DNA of 34,742 nt from a virus. Below are positions 7,187 through 16,979 of this stretch, one piece after another. The position numbers and the translations under genes are program-made. Under the pieces are notes generated by a model. That model had not been told where the DNA came from. It searched no databases and saw only the letters and a list, made by a program, of their open reading frames with translations. The stretch lies in IMG/VR virus record IMGVR_UViG_3300000930_000030, positions 1 to 34,742 of that record, one strand, 5' to 3'. Position 1 is the first letter of the stretch. Every line of letters begins with the position of its first letter.

Positions 7187-9844
7187 ATGGAAGATCCAAC
7201 TCTTGAATGGATTATCACTCTTCATAATCATGAAGACTTAGAAGATTTCTATAATGATATGGAAACTCCTGGCGGAAATCTGTTTATTCCAGACAGAGCA
7301 GTTGGCGTTGAAAAAAGAAGATCAATTAGTCGTAACACTCATTACATGTTGACGCCAGCTGAAGCTGCACTTGTTAAACAAGATGAACGTGTTTGGGATG
7401 TTGACATGGCGGACATGATTGAAAATCGCCCAACATACGAGTTTTTAGGTAATTTTAATAAAACAACTTCAGGAGATGCAAATCATATCAACTGGGGTAT
7501 ATTAAGACATACGATAGAAGACAATTTGTCAGACTGGGGTCTTCCTGGAACATCAAATAAAATACGTGATGTAAATATAACAGCATCAGGAAAGAATGTT
7601 GATGTTGTAATTTTTGATGGACACTTTGACCCTTCCCACCCAGAATTTGCAGCGCCTGATACATTAATTAGTCAATATACTAATGGCGCTCTTACAAACG
7701 ACTCATCTAACGGAGCAGTATTTGATAGATCAATTACAGTTCGTGGAATTAAATGTGTTATTGCTGGCGCAGTAGGTGGGCAAACCGCCGTACCTGATGC
7801 CTGGGCGCTTAAAACAGCAAAAGCTATTACATTACTTATTGACCCAACATATCCTTTAATTAATAAAAGTCAACAAATTAAACTTATTAAAACATTAGAA
7901 GGTGCAGCAGGAACTACCCACGCAGGATTACCTACGGCACAAAGAGTTGCTTGGGGTGGTGGTGCTTCATATTCACCAAACTTTTTAACAGACTCAGGTG
8001 CTGCTCAATATTCAGGTTATCAAAACTTTTTAAATAATAATGTTATGGACGATATGGTATGGTATAGAAATACATCAGGACCAAATCCGCCAACGAGTGA
8101 TAGAGACATTGAAGAAATTATTGAACACTTGTTCCATACAATTCATAACTTTGGTATTCCAGGTGCAGTTCCTGGAAGTGAAACAGAAGTTCCTATGCAA
8201 TCTTTAGGACCGATACTTGAAGGCAATCCTAGTTTTTCTTGGACAACTACAGAATTACACCTTGCAATGAAAGAAGCAATTGATGCATCTTTGTATGATC
8301 CATCTGGTTATTCTACAGATTGGGCAACAGATGCTGATGCAGCTATGGTTGCATATAAAGAATATACTTATTTAGTTAATTGGTCAATGTGGGATATGAG
8401 TCAATTCTGGGAAAACGAAAGTCTTGAAACTGAATGGTCTGATACGTTAAAAACACCGGCAGGTATGTTAGCAAATAACCCGTTGGGTCATGCACTATTT
8501 AAAAAATACTTTGAGCCAGTTTTAAGTAAACCTGATTTTGTAGTATTACAAGATATTTTTAGAGATAATGACGCCGGCCCAGATTATTATTTTGCGCAAA
8601 CAAACGGTGCTTCTAGAGTTAAACAAGTTAATTGGTTCCAAAACGATATTGGTTCAGGAACTGGCACTTACGTCTATACTCCATATATTGATGCTGCTTA
8701 CGCAGATAACAACGGCGACGGAGTTCCAGATCGTACCGATGACAACAATCACGGATGCCACGTAGCTGGTACAGTTGCCGGAAATAAACAAGGATGGGCT
8801 CGTGATGCAAACATTTATAACATCAGTATTTATGGCACAAACCAAAACTTCGGAACAAATGGTTTAAGTTCATCTACTTATTGGGATTACGTACGTGCAT
8901 GGCATAATGCTAAGACGGTAAACCCTGCAACTGGTAGAAAAAATCCTACAATCACAAATCATAGTTATGGGTCATCCCAAACGCTTCGAGCGTATACTGG
9001 AAGTAGTGGGGCGGTTTACAGCCTCCCTGAAAAAATAGAATATAGAGGAACTGAATACGATAAAGGAAGTGCTTTAGTTGAGACTGATTATACATCTCGT
9101 GGTATATACACAACCGACGATACGCCAACAGTTCAGGCATATTTTACATCAAGGTTTGCAGATATTCAAGATGCAATAGATGATGGGATTATTGTTGTAG
9201 CCGCGGCCGGAAACGATCGTAATAAAATTACTAACAGTACTGACCAAGATTATAATAACAAAGTATATTGGCCTTATACGTTTTTTGGATTTGACTATGA
9301 AGCGACAGTTTACACTCATAGAGGTACAGGTTCTGCAGCTGGTAAACCAGAAGTAATTGTTGTTGGAGCAATGAGTAATGACACTGACGAAAAGAAAGCA
9401 GAATTTTCAAACACAGGTACTCAAGTTGATATCTATGCAGCCGGTGAAACAATTCAAAGTTCGCTAAATACAAATCAGTACGCATCTTATGGGCCATATA
9501 CTGACTCAAGAGATAGTAATTACGAAGGCGCAAAATATTACGGAACATCTATGGCTAGCCCGCAAGCAGCTGGTGTTTTGGCTATCTTAGCTGAAAGTTG
9601 GCCAAACATGACTCAGGCCGAGGCACAGCAATGGATAATTGATAATGCTTCCGACGATAAGATGTTTGATAGCGGAGCTGACAACCCAATGGACTTAACA
9701 AGTTTACAAGGCGGCCCAAATAAAATATTAAGATGGATTAACCAAAGACCTGAAGAAGGTTTTGCATATCCACAAAGAAATTTTAAACCACGCCCAACCA
9801 CAGGCGCAGTTTATCCTCGAACTAAAATTAGAAAAAGAGGCTAA
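7187..9844 (+). CDS. Subtilisin-family (S8) virion protease with large insertion
   Basis: This is an 885-residue protein whose catalytic residues are all visible. VVIFDGHFDPSHPEF gives D144, NNHGCHVAGTVAG gives H522, the oxyanion Asn is N676 in VVAAAGNDR, and YGTSMASPQAAG gives S788. In ordinary subtilases Asp and His are a few tens of residues apart. Here residues about 159-474 are inserted between the strand after HPEF and the KQVNW strand that normally follows it. The insert contains an EHLFHTIH motif (E313, H314, H317, H320). Residues 507-515 (DNNGDGVPD) look like a calcium loop. The usual HGTH is HGCH. Residues 1-140 resemble the N-terminal part of subtilase-containing structural proteins of marine T4-like phages (HINWGILR). 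There is no signal peptide. The ATG lies one base after the cupredoxin-fibre stop, so the two are probably translated and assembled together. It could mature fibres or digest host surface protein. Confidence 0.88.
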   Translation: MEDPTLEWIITLHNHEDLEDFYNDMETPGGNLFIPDRAVGVEKRRSISRNTHYMLTPAEAALVKQDERVWDVDMADMIENRPTYEFLGNFNKTTSGDANHINWGILRHTIEDNLSDWGLPGTSNKIRDVNITASGKNVDVVIFDGHFDPSHPEFAAPDTLISQYTNGALTNDSSNGAVFDRSITVRGIKCVIAGAVGGQTAVPDAWALKTAKAITLLIDPTYPLINKSQQIKLIKTLEGAAGTTHAGLPTAQRVAWGGGASYSPNFLTDSGAAQYSGYQNFLNNNVMDDMVWYRNTSGPNPPTSDRDIEEIIEHLFHTIHNFGIPGAVPGSETEVPMQSLGPILEGNPSFSWTTTELHLAMKEAIDASLYDPSGYSTDWATDADAAMVAYKEYTYLVNWSMWDMSQFWENESLETEWSDTLKTPAGMLANNPLGHALFKKYFEPVLSKPDFVVLQDIFRDNDAGPDYYFAQTNGASRVKQVNWFQNDIGSGTGTYVYTPYIDAAYADNNGDGVPDRTDDNNHGCHVAGTVAGNKQGWARDANIYNISIYGTNQNFGTNGLSSSTYWDYVRAWHNAKTVNPATGRKNPTITNHSYGSSQTLRAYTGSSGAVYSLPEKIEYRGTEYDKGSALVETDYTSRGIYTTDDTPTVQAYFTSRFADIQDAIDDGIIVVAAAGNDRNKITNSTDQDYNNKVYWPYTFFGFDYEATVYTHRGTGSAAGKPEVIVVGAMSNDTDEKKAEFSNTGTQVDIYAAGETIQSSLNTNQYASYGPYTDSRDSNYEGAKYYGTSMASPQAAGVLAILAESWPNMTQAEAQQWIIDNASDDKMFDSGADNPMDLTSLQGGPNKILRWINQRPEEGFAYPQRNFKPRPTTGAVYPRTKIRKRG
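7661..8608 (+). other. Inserted domain within the subtilase (unknown fold)
   Basis: Codons about 159-474 interrupt the protease between its Asp and His motifs. The insert is largely helical, rich in Trp/Tyr/Phe, with DDMVWYRN, a conserved-looking IIEHLFHTIHNFGIPG segment, and paired NWSMWDMSQFW aromatic residues. The clustered Glu and three His could bind a metal, but the order (E-H-x-x-H) is not the standard HExxH. I do not recognise the family with certainty. Confidence 0.6.
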
Positions 9845-9851
9845 AATTGTA

Positions 9852-9859
9852 TATAAATA
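9852..9859 (+). promoter_or_regulatory. T4-type late promoter box, TATAAATA (perfect)
   Basis: This is an exact TATAAATA in the 36-base gap before gene 8, 21 bases upstream of its ATG at 9881. It matches the T4 late promoter -10 consensus recognised by the gp55 sigma factor, and its intergenic position makes chance less likely in this AT-rich DNA. Confidence 0.7.
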
Positions 9860-9880
9860 TTAAGAAAGAGTGGAAGTGAC

Positions 9881-11533
9881 ATGACAGAAATTCTAACTAC
9901 AAAATATAAAACAGATTTGCTAAGATTATTTTATAATGATTTAGCATCTAATGAATTCTATGTTTTTGTTTCTTCGCTTACAACAGATCCAACTTCACGG
10001 GTTTCAGCGGCTAATACTAAAGTTTCAGAAATACAATTTTTAGATAATGTTTTATTCGGTAAAAAGATTTTAACATCTGATACCAAATTTATGATTAAAT
10101 ATTATCCGTGGCAAGAAGGCCAAGTATTTGTTCAATACGATGACAATACAGATTTAGAAGACCAAAAGTTTTTCGCAACTGTTGGACCAAACGTTAATGA
10201 CACTGGCGATTATAGAATTTATAAATGTTTAAATAATAACAACGGTGCTAAAGTTACAAGTCCTCCACCTTTTGTTGCATCAGACGCGAATCAGATTTAT
10301 GAAACAGCAGATGGTTATGTTTGGAAATATATGTTTGCTTTAACTCAATCGGATTTTGAAGCATACAACGCTATTGGCTATATTCCAATCGGCGGTGCCT
10401 TTGAGGTAGATCCAGTTGCGTCTAACCCGTCTAATTTTACAGGGTCTGTAGTTGACCAAATCTTAATTACAAACATAGAAGCCAACCAAGGATATTTTAG
10501 TGTTACGGGAATGAATGTTGCCGAAGCACCTGATAACGCTGGCTTAATTATTTGCGATGATAATTCTTTATCTGAAATTGCAAACTATTATGCAGGAATG
10601 ACTTTATATGTAACTGACGGAAACGGCGTTTCGTATGTCAGAAGAATTACTTCATATAATTATAATTCCATTGACGAAACCGGCGAATTCACTGTTGTAT
10701 TAGATACAGATAATCCACGTCTTCCTGGCGCTGCAAAAAATGGAACGGCGGCTGTGTATCCTAGAATTGAAGTTACAGGTGATGGAACAGGAGCAACCGC
10801 TATCCCGGTAATAAACAATAATGGAACCATTACAAAAATTAGAATGATTAACGCAGGTAGTGATTATACTCGTGCAAGTGCTGAAATTATAGATCCACTA
10901 TACGATTTTGATCCTGAGTCAGAAGCAAGCATTGAAGTACGCGCAACCCTTCGCCCAATATTATCTCCAAGGGGTGGTCATGGATCAAACCCAGTGGATG
11001 AATTTAAATGTAAACATATTCTTCTTTACGGTTATGTTACAGAAGCAGATAACAATGCAATTGGTGCAACAGGTAGTTATTCACAACTTGGTATTATCAA
11101 AGATCCTGAGTTTGATGCTATTTTATATCCTACAGACGGTCCAAATATTTTTGACAACAGACTTGCGATTGTTACTAACGATATTGCAAAGGCTGTATCC
11201 GCTGGAACTGTATTAGAGCAAATAGATGTCAATAACGAAGTAATATTTAGTGCTACCGTTCATGAACTTGATTACTCTGCAAACACAATATATCTTGATG
11301 GGTATATGGGACCTTATGCAAATCAGCCTGGATCTGATATTGCACTTAGTGAACTTTATCCGTTAACGACTCCAACAGGTCAGACAATTAATATAAATAC
11401 ACCAGTAGCAGATAATATAACCGAATCAGCGTATAAACAAAGAACCGGAGAAGTGTACTTCATGGAAGATTTATTTCCTCTTACACGTAACAACTCCTCC
11501 CGTGAAGAGTACAAACTCGTGCTAGAATTTTAA
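9881..11533 (+). CDS. 8: Baseplate wedge subunit gp8
   Basis: This 550-residue protein matches the gp8 family over its N-terminal 170 residues: NEFYVFVSSLT, YPWQEGQVFVQYDDNTD, YRIYKCLNNNNGAKVTSPPP and TADGYVWKYMFALTQSD. gp8 is a dimeric wedge protein that bridges gp7 and gp6 at the baseplate periphery in T4. T4 gp8 is 334 residues; the extra ~200 residues here include a beta module with GDGTGATAIPVINNNGTITK and GSDYTRASAEI (about residues 299-332) of the sort seen in marine phage homologues. The C-terminus (TGEVYFMEDLFPLTRN) fits the family ending. It lies behind a perfect late promoter box, separating it from the upstream insert. An AAAGAGTGGAAG stretch precedes the ATG. Confidence 0.9.
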   Translation: MTEILTTKYKTDLLRLFYNDLASNEFYVFVSSLTTDPTSRVSAANTKVSEIQFLDNVLFGKKILTSDTKFMIKYYPWQEGQVFVQYDDNTDLEDQKFFATVGPNVNDTGDYRIYKCLNNNNGAKVTSPPPFVASDANQIYETADGYVWKYMFALTQSDFEAYNAIGYIPIGGAFEVDPVASNPSNFTGSVVDQILITNIEANQGYFSVTGMNVAEAPDNAGLIICDDNSLSEIANYYAGMTLYVTDGNGVSYVRRITSYNYNSIDETGEFTVVLDTDNPRLPGAAKNGTAAVYPRIEVTGDGTGATAIPVINNNGTITKIRMINAGSDYTRASAEIIDPLYDFDPESEASIEVRATLRPILSPRGGHGSNPVDEFKCKHILLYGYVTEADNNAIGATGSYSQLGIIKDPEFDAILYPTDGPNIFDNRLAIVTNDIAKAVSAGTVLEQIDVNNEVIFSATVHELDYSANTIYLDGYMGPYANQPGSDIALSELYPLTTPTGQTININTPVADNITESAYKQRTGEVYFMEDLFPLTRNNSSREEYKLVLEF

Positions 11534-11546
11534 GGAATTAAGATAG

Positions 11547-14500
11547 ATGCCTATTAACACAGATTTAAATATATCACCTTATTATGATGACTATGATATA
11601 GAAAATCAATTCTATAAGGTTTTGTTTAAACCGGCGTATGCGGTTCAGGCTCGTGAGCTTACACAATTGCAAACGATATTGCAAAACCAAATTGAACAGT
11701 TTGGCGATAATATATTTAAAGAAGGTAGCATCATTAAAGGTTCTACTTTTACAAATCTTAACGATTTAAAATATGTTAAGCTAAATAACAAAACCGGGTT
11801 TGATCCTGAGCTGTATAAACCAGTAACTGTCGTTGAAGACATAAGCGGTGTTGATACTGAAGTTGATATTATATATCAAGTAGAAGGTTTGATTAACGGA
11901 CTTAAAGCTAATATTATTTCAGCACAAATCGGTTACGAAACGCGGCCACCTGATCTTAATACTTTTTGGGTTAATTATTTAAACGCTAATGAAGCTGTTG
12001 CAAACGTAGACTACAGAAAAGTGTTTCAGGAAGGCGAAGAATTAAATATTATTCGCTACAAATTTGTTGGTGGACAACCACACCCAACAGCGCCTGGGCC
12101 AGATATTGTTCAAACTTGTAACGTAACAGATCAAGTAAATGCAACAGGAAACGCGTTTGGTATACAAAGTGCTCCTGGTATTGTTTTCCAAAAAGGTCAT
12201 TTTCTTTTTACAAGCACGCAAACTTTAATTGTTGAAAAATATTCAAACGCTCCTAATGATGTTTCAGTAGGATATAAGGTTCAAGAAGAGCTTATTGATT
12301 CATTAGGTGATAGTAATCTGTTTGATAACGCATTAGGATCTAAAAACTATAATGCTCCTGGCGCTGACAGATTAAAGTTAACTCCTATTCTTACAGTGCT
12401 TCCAACAGCGACTGCTAATTCTGATAAAGACTTCTTTACTCTTATTCGTTATCAAAACGGTGATGCGGTACTTCTCAGAGATGTATCTCAATATAACGTA
12501 ATCGGCGAAGAAATGGCCAAGCGTACGTATGAAGAATCAGGTAACTATGTCGTAGAAAAATTTAATGTTGTTCCTGACCGTAGAAACGGCGATCTTACAA
12601 TGCTTGTTAATCCAGGTGTTGCATATGTTAAAGGACACCGTGTAGAAAATAAAGGTCAGCAAGATTTTAGAATTGACCCGGTAACAACAACTGAAACTAC
12701 AGAAGCGCAGCCTATTAACCAATCTTATGGTGGGTATGTAGACATTGTTGCGTTTGGCGGTACAAATACAAGTATCCCTGATATTGATAACGCAACATAT
12801 GATTTACAAGACGCCTCTAACGTTGATATTGGCACAGCATGGGTTAGAAATATAACTCCTACAAAAATATATCTTTCAGGTATCAATATGGTTACTCCTG
12901 GAAAAACATTTGCTGATGTAAAATATATTCAAACCGGTAGCGGTAACGGAGATCATATTGAAATTGCAGAAGGATCTGTTTTTAAAGATGCAGATCGCTT
13001 TCCTGCGATTTTTGACACTGGTACATACAGTTTAGAATCAACTGAAAATATTACTATCGTAAAACGTTTAAAAGAATTAAAATCACCTGCAAGTACAACA
13101 TCTATGCAGATTACAATTTTGAATACGGCGGATGAAAACTTTGATTGTAATAACGATGACATTCTGATTATACAAAGCGATGGCACACTGCATACAGTAA
13201 CAAACGTAGTTGTAAATGTTAATAATAGTGTTCTCACAATTACTACATCAACAAATATGACTAACACTTGCTATGTTTACTATAATAAAAGATTTACAGC
13301 AATCCCTTACGCAAAATCAGTTGCCACGCCATATATTAAAACAACATATAACCCAGCTGATGCAAACCAAAAATGGGCATTAGGTTTCCCTGATGTGTTT
13401 GAAATCAAAAGCATTGTTGATGTAAACGGCAAAGAATGGAAAAACAGTTTCCGTTTAAAACCAAACCAAAAAGATACTCATTATGGCAAAAGTTATTACG
13501 AACATGTTGCTGGCAGACCAAAACCAGCGTCAGGAACTTTAACTGTTCATTTGGGAGTATTTGAAGTTAATCCTAATGATGATTATTTCTTTACTATTGA
13601 CAGTTACCCAATTGATAACAGCGCAACTCCAGCCTCTGGGTTTATAAACACAAATAGAATTCCAGTTTATACATCATCGAGCGGTAGGCGTTACAACCTA
13701 AGAGAATGTTTTGATTTTAGACCATACGTAAATAAAGTTGCTGGTTGTGATTATACTGATACTATTGGTACGGCCGAAACTCTTTCTATTCATACTGAAA
13801 GTGCTACAGGTTTAAACACTGTTAGTCTTGGAACTCTTATTACGCCAGCAAACGATAATACTGCTGAAGCAGACATGGATTATTATCTTTCAAGAATAGA
13901 CCATATTACAGTAGATACGTATGGGCAGTATGCAGTAATTAAAGGTACTGAAGAAGAAAACCCACGCCCTGCTAAAATTGATCCAAACCAATTAGTTATT
14001 TCAACTGTTTCAATTCCTGGTTTTCCAGCTTTAACTCCTAAAGAAGCTGCGCAGCAAGGTAAAAATTATTATGCGGTTACAGCTAGAGCAAATGGTGTTA
14101 AAAATTACACCATGAAAGATATTCAAAGAATTGATAATAAAATTCAAGCTATTGAGTATCAAGTATTACTTAGCCAATTAGAAAGTGAAGTACAAAATCT
14201 TAATATTCTTGATGAAAATGGATTGACAAGATTTAAAAATGGTTATATAGTTGAACCATTCAAAGATCTTCAACTTGCAAATTTAGAAGATACTAATTTT
14301 AATGCGTCTGTGCCATTTGATAAAGAAATATTAGCGCCAGCAGTACGTACTTTTCCATTAGATCTTAAATTAAAATCAAATACAAATGCAACTATCTTCC
14401 CTGATACTGCAAGCCCTGAAGTTGCAACATTAAGTAGAAACTCTCATGTTTCTTTAATATCTCAAACGTTTGCAACAGGATTTAGAAACGCTGTAAGTAA

Positions 14501-16979
14501 CTTTTATAAGTATAGCGGTGTTGGAAGATTATCGCCAGACCATGATGGTGTACATGATACTGTTGCAGATCCAATCAATATTGTTTCTGATTTTTCAGCA
14601 CCATTTAATAACTTTTTAGAAAATCTACAAGAGTTCTTACCATTAACAGGAACCGAAGTAACGACATTCCAAAAACAAATTGGTAATGCTGCGCAATGGT
14701 TCCCAAGTACAGTAACAAGAACAAAAACATCAACATTAGTTATGAACGAAGGTACTTCTCAAAACTTTAGTGCCGGTGACATGGTTTCAAATTTCCACTT
14801 TGAACCATATATGAGATCACGAGATGTTAATGTATATATGTCAGGCTTACGTCCTAACACAAGGCATTACTTCTTTTTTGATGGAGTATCTGTTGATGCC
14901 TATGTTATGCCGGGTACAGAAGTTGATTCGGCAAGAGAAGTTGAAAGATTTGGTGTAAAAGGTGCAGAAGTTAAAACAGACGCAAACGGTGTTTTAAGAG
15001 CTGTATTTAATGTTCCTGCAGAAACATTCTTTGTCGGTGATAGAGAATTAGAAGTCGTTGACGTAAATCAATATGCAAGCATTGATTCATCATCGACATC
15101 TTACGGTTCTTTAATGTATCACGCATTTAATATTAATGTTGAAAAAACAAACATAACAGGATCTGTTCGCATTCCTTCGTTTGATATTAACACAACTACA
15201 ACTGAAAGAAACGGTCCGCGCCGCGCAAGACCACGTGAAAGAAATAATGACCGAAATAATGATCCTTTGGCACAAACATTCTTTATTAAGGAAGGAATGG
15301 GTAAAGGTTCTGGATCAGTATTTGCTTCAAAAGTTGATTTATATTTTAAAAAGAAAAGCTCAACAAACGGCGTTAACGTTGAATTAAGAGAAGTGGTTAA
15401 TGGATATCCATCAGCGCATATCATTCCGTTTTCGCAAGTTCATTTAACACCTGCACAAGTAAGCGTAACTGAAAATGCATCTACCGCAACGACTGTTGAT
15501 TTTGAAGCGCCAGTTAGACTTGACGTGGAAAAAGAATACGCAGTTGTAATTAAGCCAGACGCAAATGATCCAAACTATTTGGTATTTACTTCAAAGGTTG
15601 GCCAAACCGATCTTACTCCAGGTAATGTAGGAGCCGCAGTTGTTCAAGACTGGGGTGATGGTGTATTATTTACATCTACAAACAACCGTGCTTGGAAATC
15701 GTATCAAGATGAAGATATTAAGTTTAATTTATATCGCCACGATTTCAACGCCTCTACTGGTTCTGTTGTACTTTCTCCTGAAGATCTTGAATTCTTTAGC
15801 ATATCAGACCGTGATGGTGAATTCCTGGCCGGTGAAAAAGTATTCCAGCAAAAGGCATTATCTGGCGCCACTATTGCAACAGTAAGTGGTACACTTGGCA
15901 GTGACTTTGTAACAGGTACCGCCGTCAATGAAACTTATGCTGCTGGTATGTCTGTAATTATTAAAGATAGTACAAATACGTTTAGAGATATATTTAAAAT
16001 TGCGTCAGTTGATAGCGCAACACAAGTTACTTTAAATAAAAAATTGCCTTTTGTAGTTACAAGTGGAACAATGCTTCCTTGCGTTGACGGATCAGTTAAT
16101 TACTTCAACATATTTTCAGATGAAGTACTATACTTAAGAAAAAGTACAGCGGATGCAACTTTGCAATTCCAAGGTGTTGATGTTACTTTAAGTAGTTCAC
16201 TTAGTGCAATTGAAGGATTAGATAGTCGAGCAACTGCGGTAATTGATTCTGTTGATAATATCAATGTTAGTTACGTTCAGCCAATGATTTTAAAATCAAA
16301 CGATGCAATCACAACAACTACATTGGCTGGTCAATTTAATGACCCTGCTAATAGTTTGCAGAACTATAATCTTCCTATGAAGTTTGCAGATAATAATTAC
16401 TTCAACAAAAAAGGTAATTTGCTTTATAGTAAATCAAATGACACTGGAAACACTAAGCCGTTTGATCTTACAATAAACATGGCAAATAAATCCAATTCCA
16501 CTTCAACACCGATTGTTGATTTGGAAACTGCATCGTTAATTGCATATCAATATAAGAGTACAAATTCAGCGGATACAACTTGTAAATATATTTCTAAAAC
16601 TATAGAATTAAAAGAGAGTTTAGATGCTGAAGATTTCAACGTAATCTTAACAGGATATAGACCAAACGGAACAGATATTAAAGTTTATATTAGACCTATT
16701 AATGCTCATGACTATACAGATGAAGCGTCAATTGGCTGGATTGAATTAGAATTGTATGAAGGGCTAAACTTATTTTCATCGTCTTCAAACATCAATGATT
16801 ATAAAGAATTTAGTTATAGAGTACCTTCTGCAAATCTAGATGGCGGGGTGCTTACATATTCTACCGCGCTTGGCGAATATCTAGGATTTAGAAAATTTGC
16901 TGTAAGAATTGACTTGTTATCTTCAAATAATTATCAAGTACCATACGTGGCTGACTATAGAGGAATAGCATTAACATGA
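11547..16979 (+). CDS. DUF4815-type giant virion structural protein
   Basis: This is an 1810-residue protein whose N-terminus (LNISPYYDDYDIENQFYKVL, then YAVQARELTQLQTILQNQIE from about residue 31) is the hallmark of DUF4815, found in large tail or baseplate proteins of T4-like marine phages. About 840-890 (MKDIQRIDNKIQAIEYQVLL) is a predicted coiled coil suggesting trimerisation. About 1222-1240 is an Arg/Asn-rich linker (NGPRRARPRERNNDRNND) leading into DPLAQTFFI and a beta domain with SKVDLYFKKK and ELREVVNGYPS, a block common in phage fibre-attachment proteins. The C-terminus is beta-rich. AAGGAATT precedes the ATG at 11547. It sits after gene 8 where T4 has genes 9-12, so it may take over peripheral baseplate or fibre-attachment functions; that is inference. 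It overlaps the next gene by four bases (ATGA). Confidence 0.8.
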   Translation: MPINTDLNISPYYDDYDIENQFYKVLFKPAYAVQARELTQLQTILQNQIEQFGDNIFKEGSIIKGSTFTNLNDLKYVKLNNKTGFDPELYKPVTVVEDISGVDTEVDIIYQVEGLINGLKANIISAQIGYETRPPDLNTFWVNYLNANEAVANVDYRKVFQEGEELNIIRYKFVGGQPHPTAPGPDIVQTCNVTDQVNATGNAFGIQSAPGIVFQKGHFLFTSTQTLIVEKYSNAPNDVSVGYKVQEELIDSLGDSNLFDNALGSKNYNAPGADRLKLTPILTVLPTATANSDKDFFTLIRYQNGDAVLLRDVSQYNVIGEEMAKRTYEESGNYVVEKFNVVPDRRNGDLTMLVNPGVAYVKGHRVENKGQQDFRIDPVTTTETTEAQPINQSYGGYVDIVAFGGTNTSIPDIDNATYDLQDASNVDIGTAWVRNITPTKIYLSGINMVTPGKTFADVKYIQTGSGNGDHIEIAEGSVFKDADRFPAIFDTGTYSLESTENITIVKRLKELKSPASTTSMQITILNTADENFDCNNDDILIIQSDGTLHTVTNVVVNVNNSVLTITTSTNMTNTCYVYYNKRFTAIPYAKSVATPYIKTTYNPADANQKWALGFPDVFEIKSIVDVNGKEWKNSFRLKPNQKDTHYGKSYYEHVAGRPKPASGTLTVHLGVFEVNPNDDYFFTIDSYPIDNSATPASGFINTNRIPVYTSSSGRRYNLRECFDFRPYVNKVAGCDYTDTIGTAETLSIHTESATGLNTVSLGTLITPANDNTAEADMDYYLSRIDHITVDTYGQYAVIKGTEEENPRPAKIDPNQLVISTVSIPGFPALTPKEAAQQGKNYYAVTARANGVKNYTMKDIQRIDNKIQAIEYQVLLSQLESEVQNLNILDENGLTRFKNGYIVEPFKDLQLANLEDTNFNASVPFDKEILAPAVRTFPLDLKLKSNTNATIFPDTASPEVATLSRNSHVSLISQTFATGFRNAVSNFYKYSGVGRLSPDHDGVHDTVADPINIVSDFSAPFNNFLENLQEFLPLTGTEVTTFQKQIGNAAQWFPSTVTRTKTSTLVMNEGTSQNFSAGDMVSNFHFEPYMRSRDVNVYMSGLRPNTRHYFFFDGVSVDAYVMPGTEVDSAREVERFGVKGAEVKTDANGVLRAVFNVPAETFFVGDRELEVVDVNQYASIDSSSTSYGSLMYHAFNINVEKTNITGSVRIPSFDINTTTTERNGPRRARPRERNNDRNNDPLAQTFFIKEGMGKGSGSVFASKVDLYFKKKSSTNGVNVELREVVNGYPSAHIIPFSQVHLTPAQVSVTENASTATTVDFEAPVRLDVEKEYAVVIKPDANDPNYLVFTSKVGQTDLTPGNVGAAVVQDWGDGVLFTSTNNRAWKSYQDEDIKFNLYRHDFNASTGSVVLSPEDLEFFSISDRDGEFLAGEKVFQQKALSGATIATVSGTLGSDFVTGTAVNETYAAGMSVIIKDSTNTFRDIFKIASVDSATQVTLNKKLPFVVTSGTMLPCVDGSVNYFNIFSDEVLYLRKSTADATLQFQGVDVTLSSSLSAIEGLDSRATAVIDSVDNINVSYVQPMILKSNDAITTTTLAGQFNDPANSLQNYNLPMKFADNNYFNKKGNLLYSKSNDTGNTKPFDLTINMANKSNSTSTPIVDLETASLIAYQYKSTNSADTTCKYISKTIELKESLDAEDFNVILTGYRPNGTDIKVYIRPINAHDYTDEASIGWIELELYEGLNLFSSSSNINDYKEFSYRVPSANLDGGVLTYSTALGEYLGFRKFAVRIDLLSSNNYQVPYVADYRGIALT

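Noticed and set aside
7187-9844. The long gap between catalytic Asp and His taken as two separate genes or a frameshifted protease.
   Set aside because: The frame is continuous, no start with a ribosome site is found near 8568-8620, and the normal subtilase strand resumes in frame after the insert.
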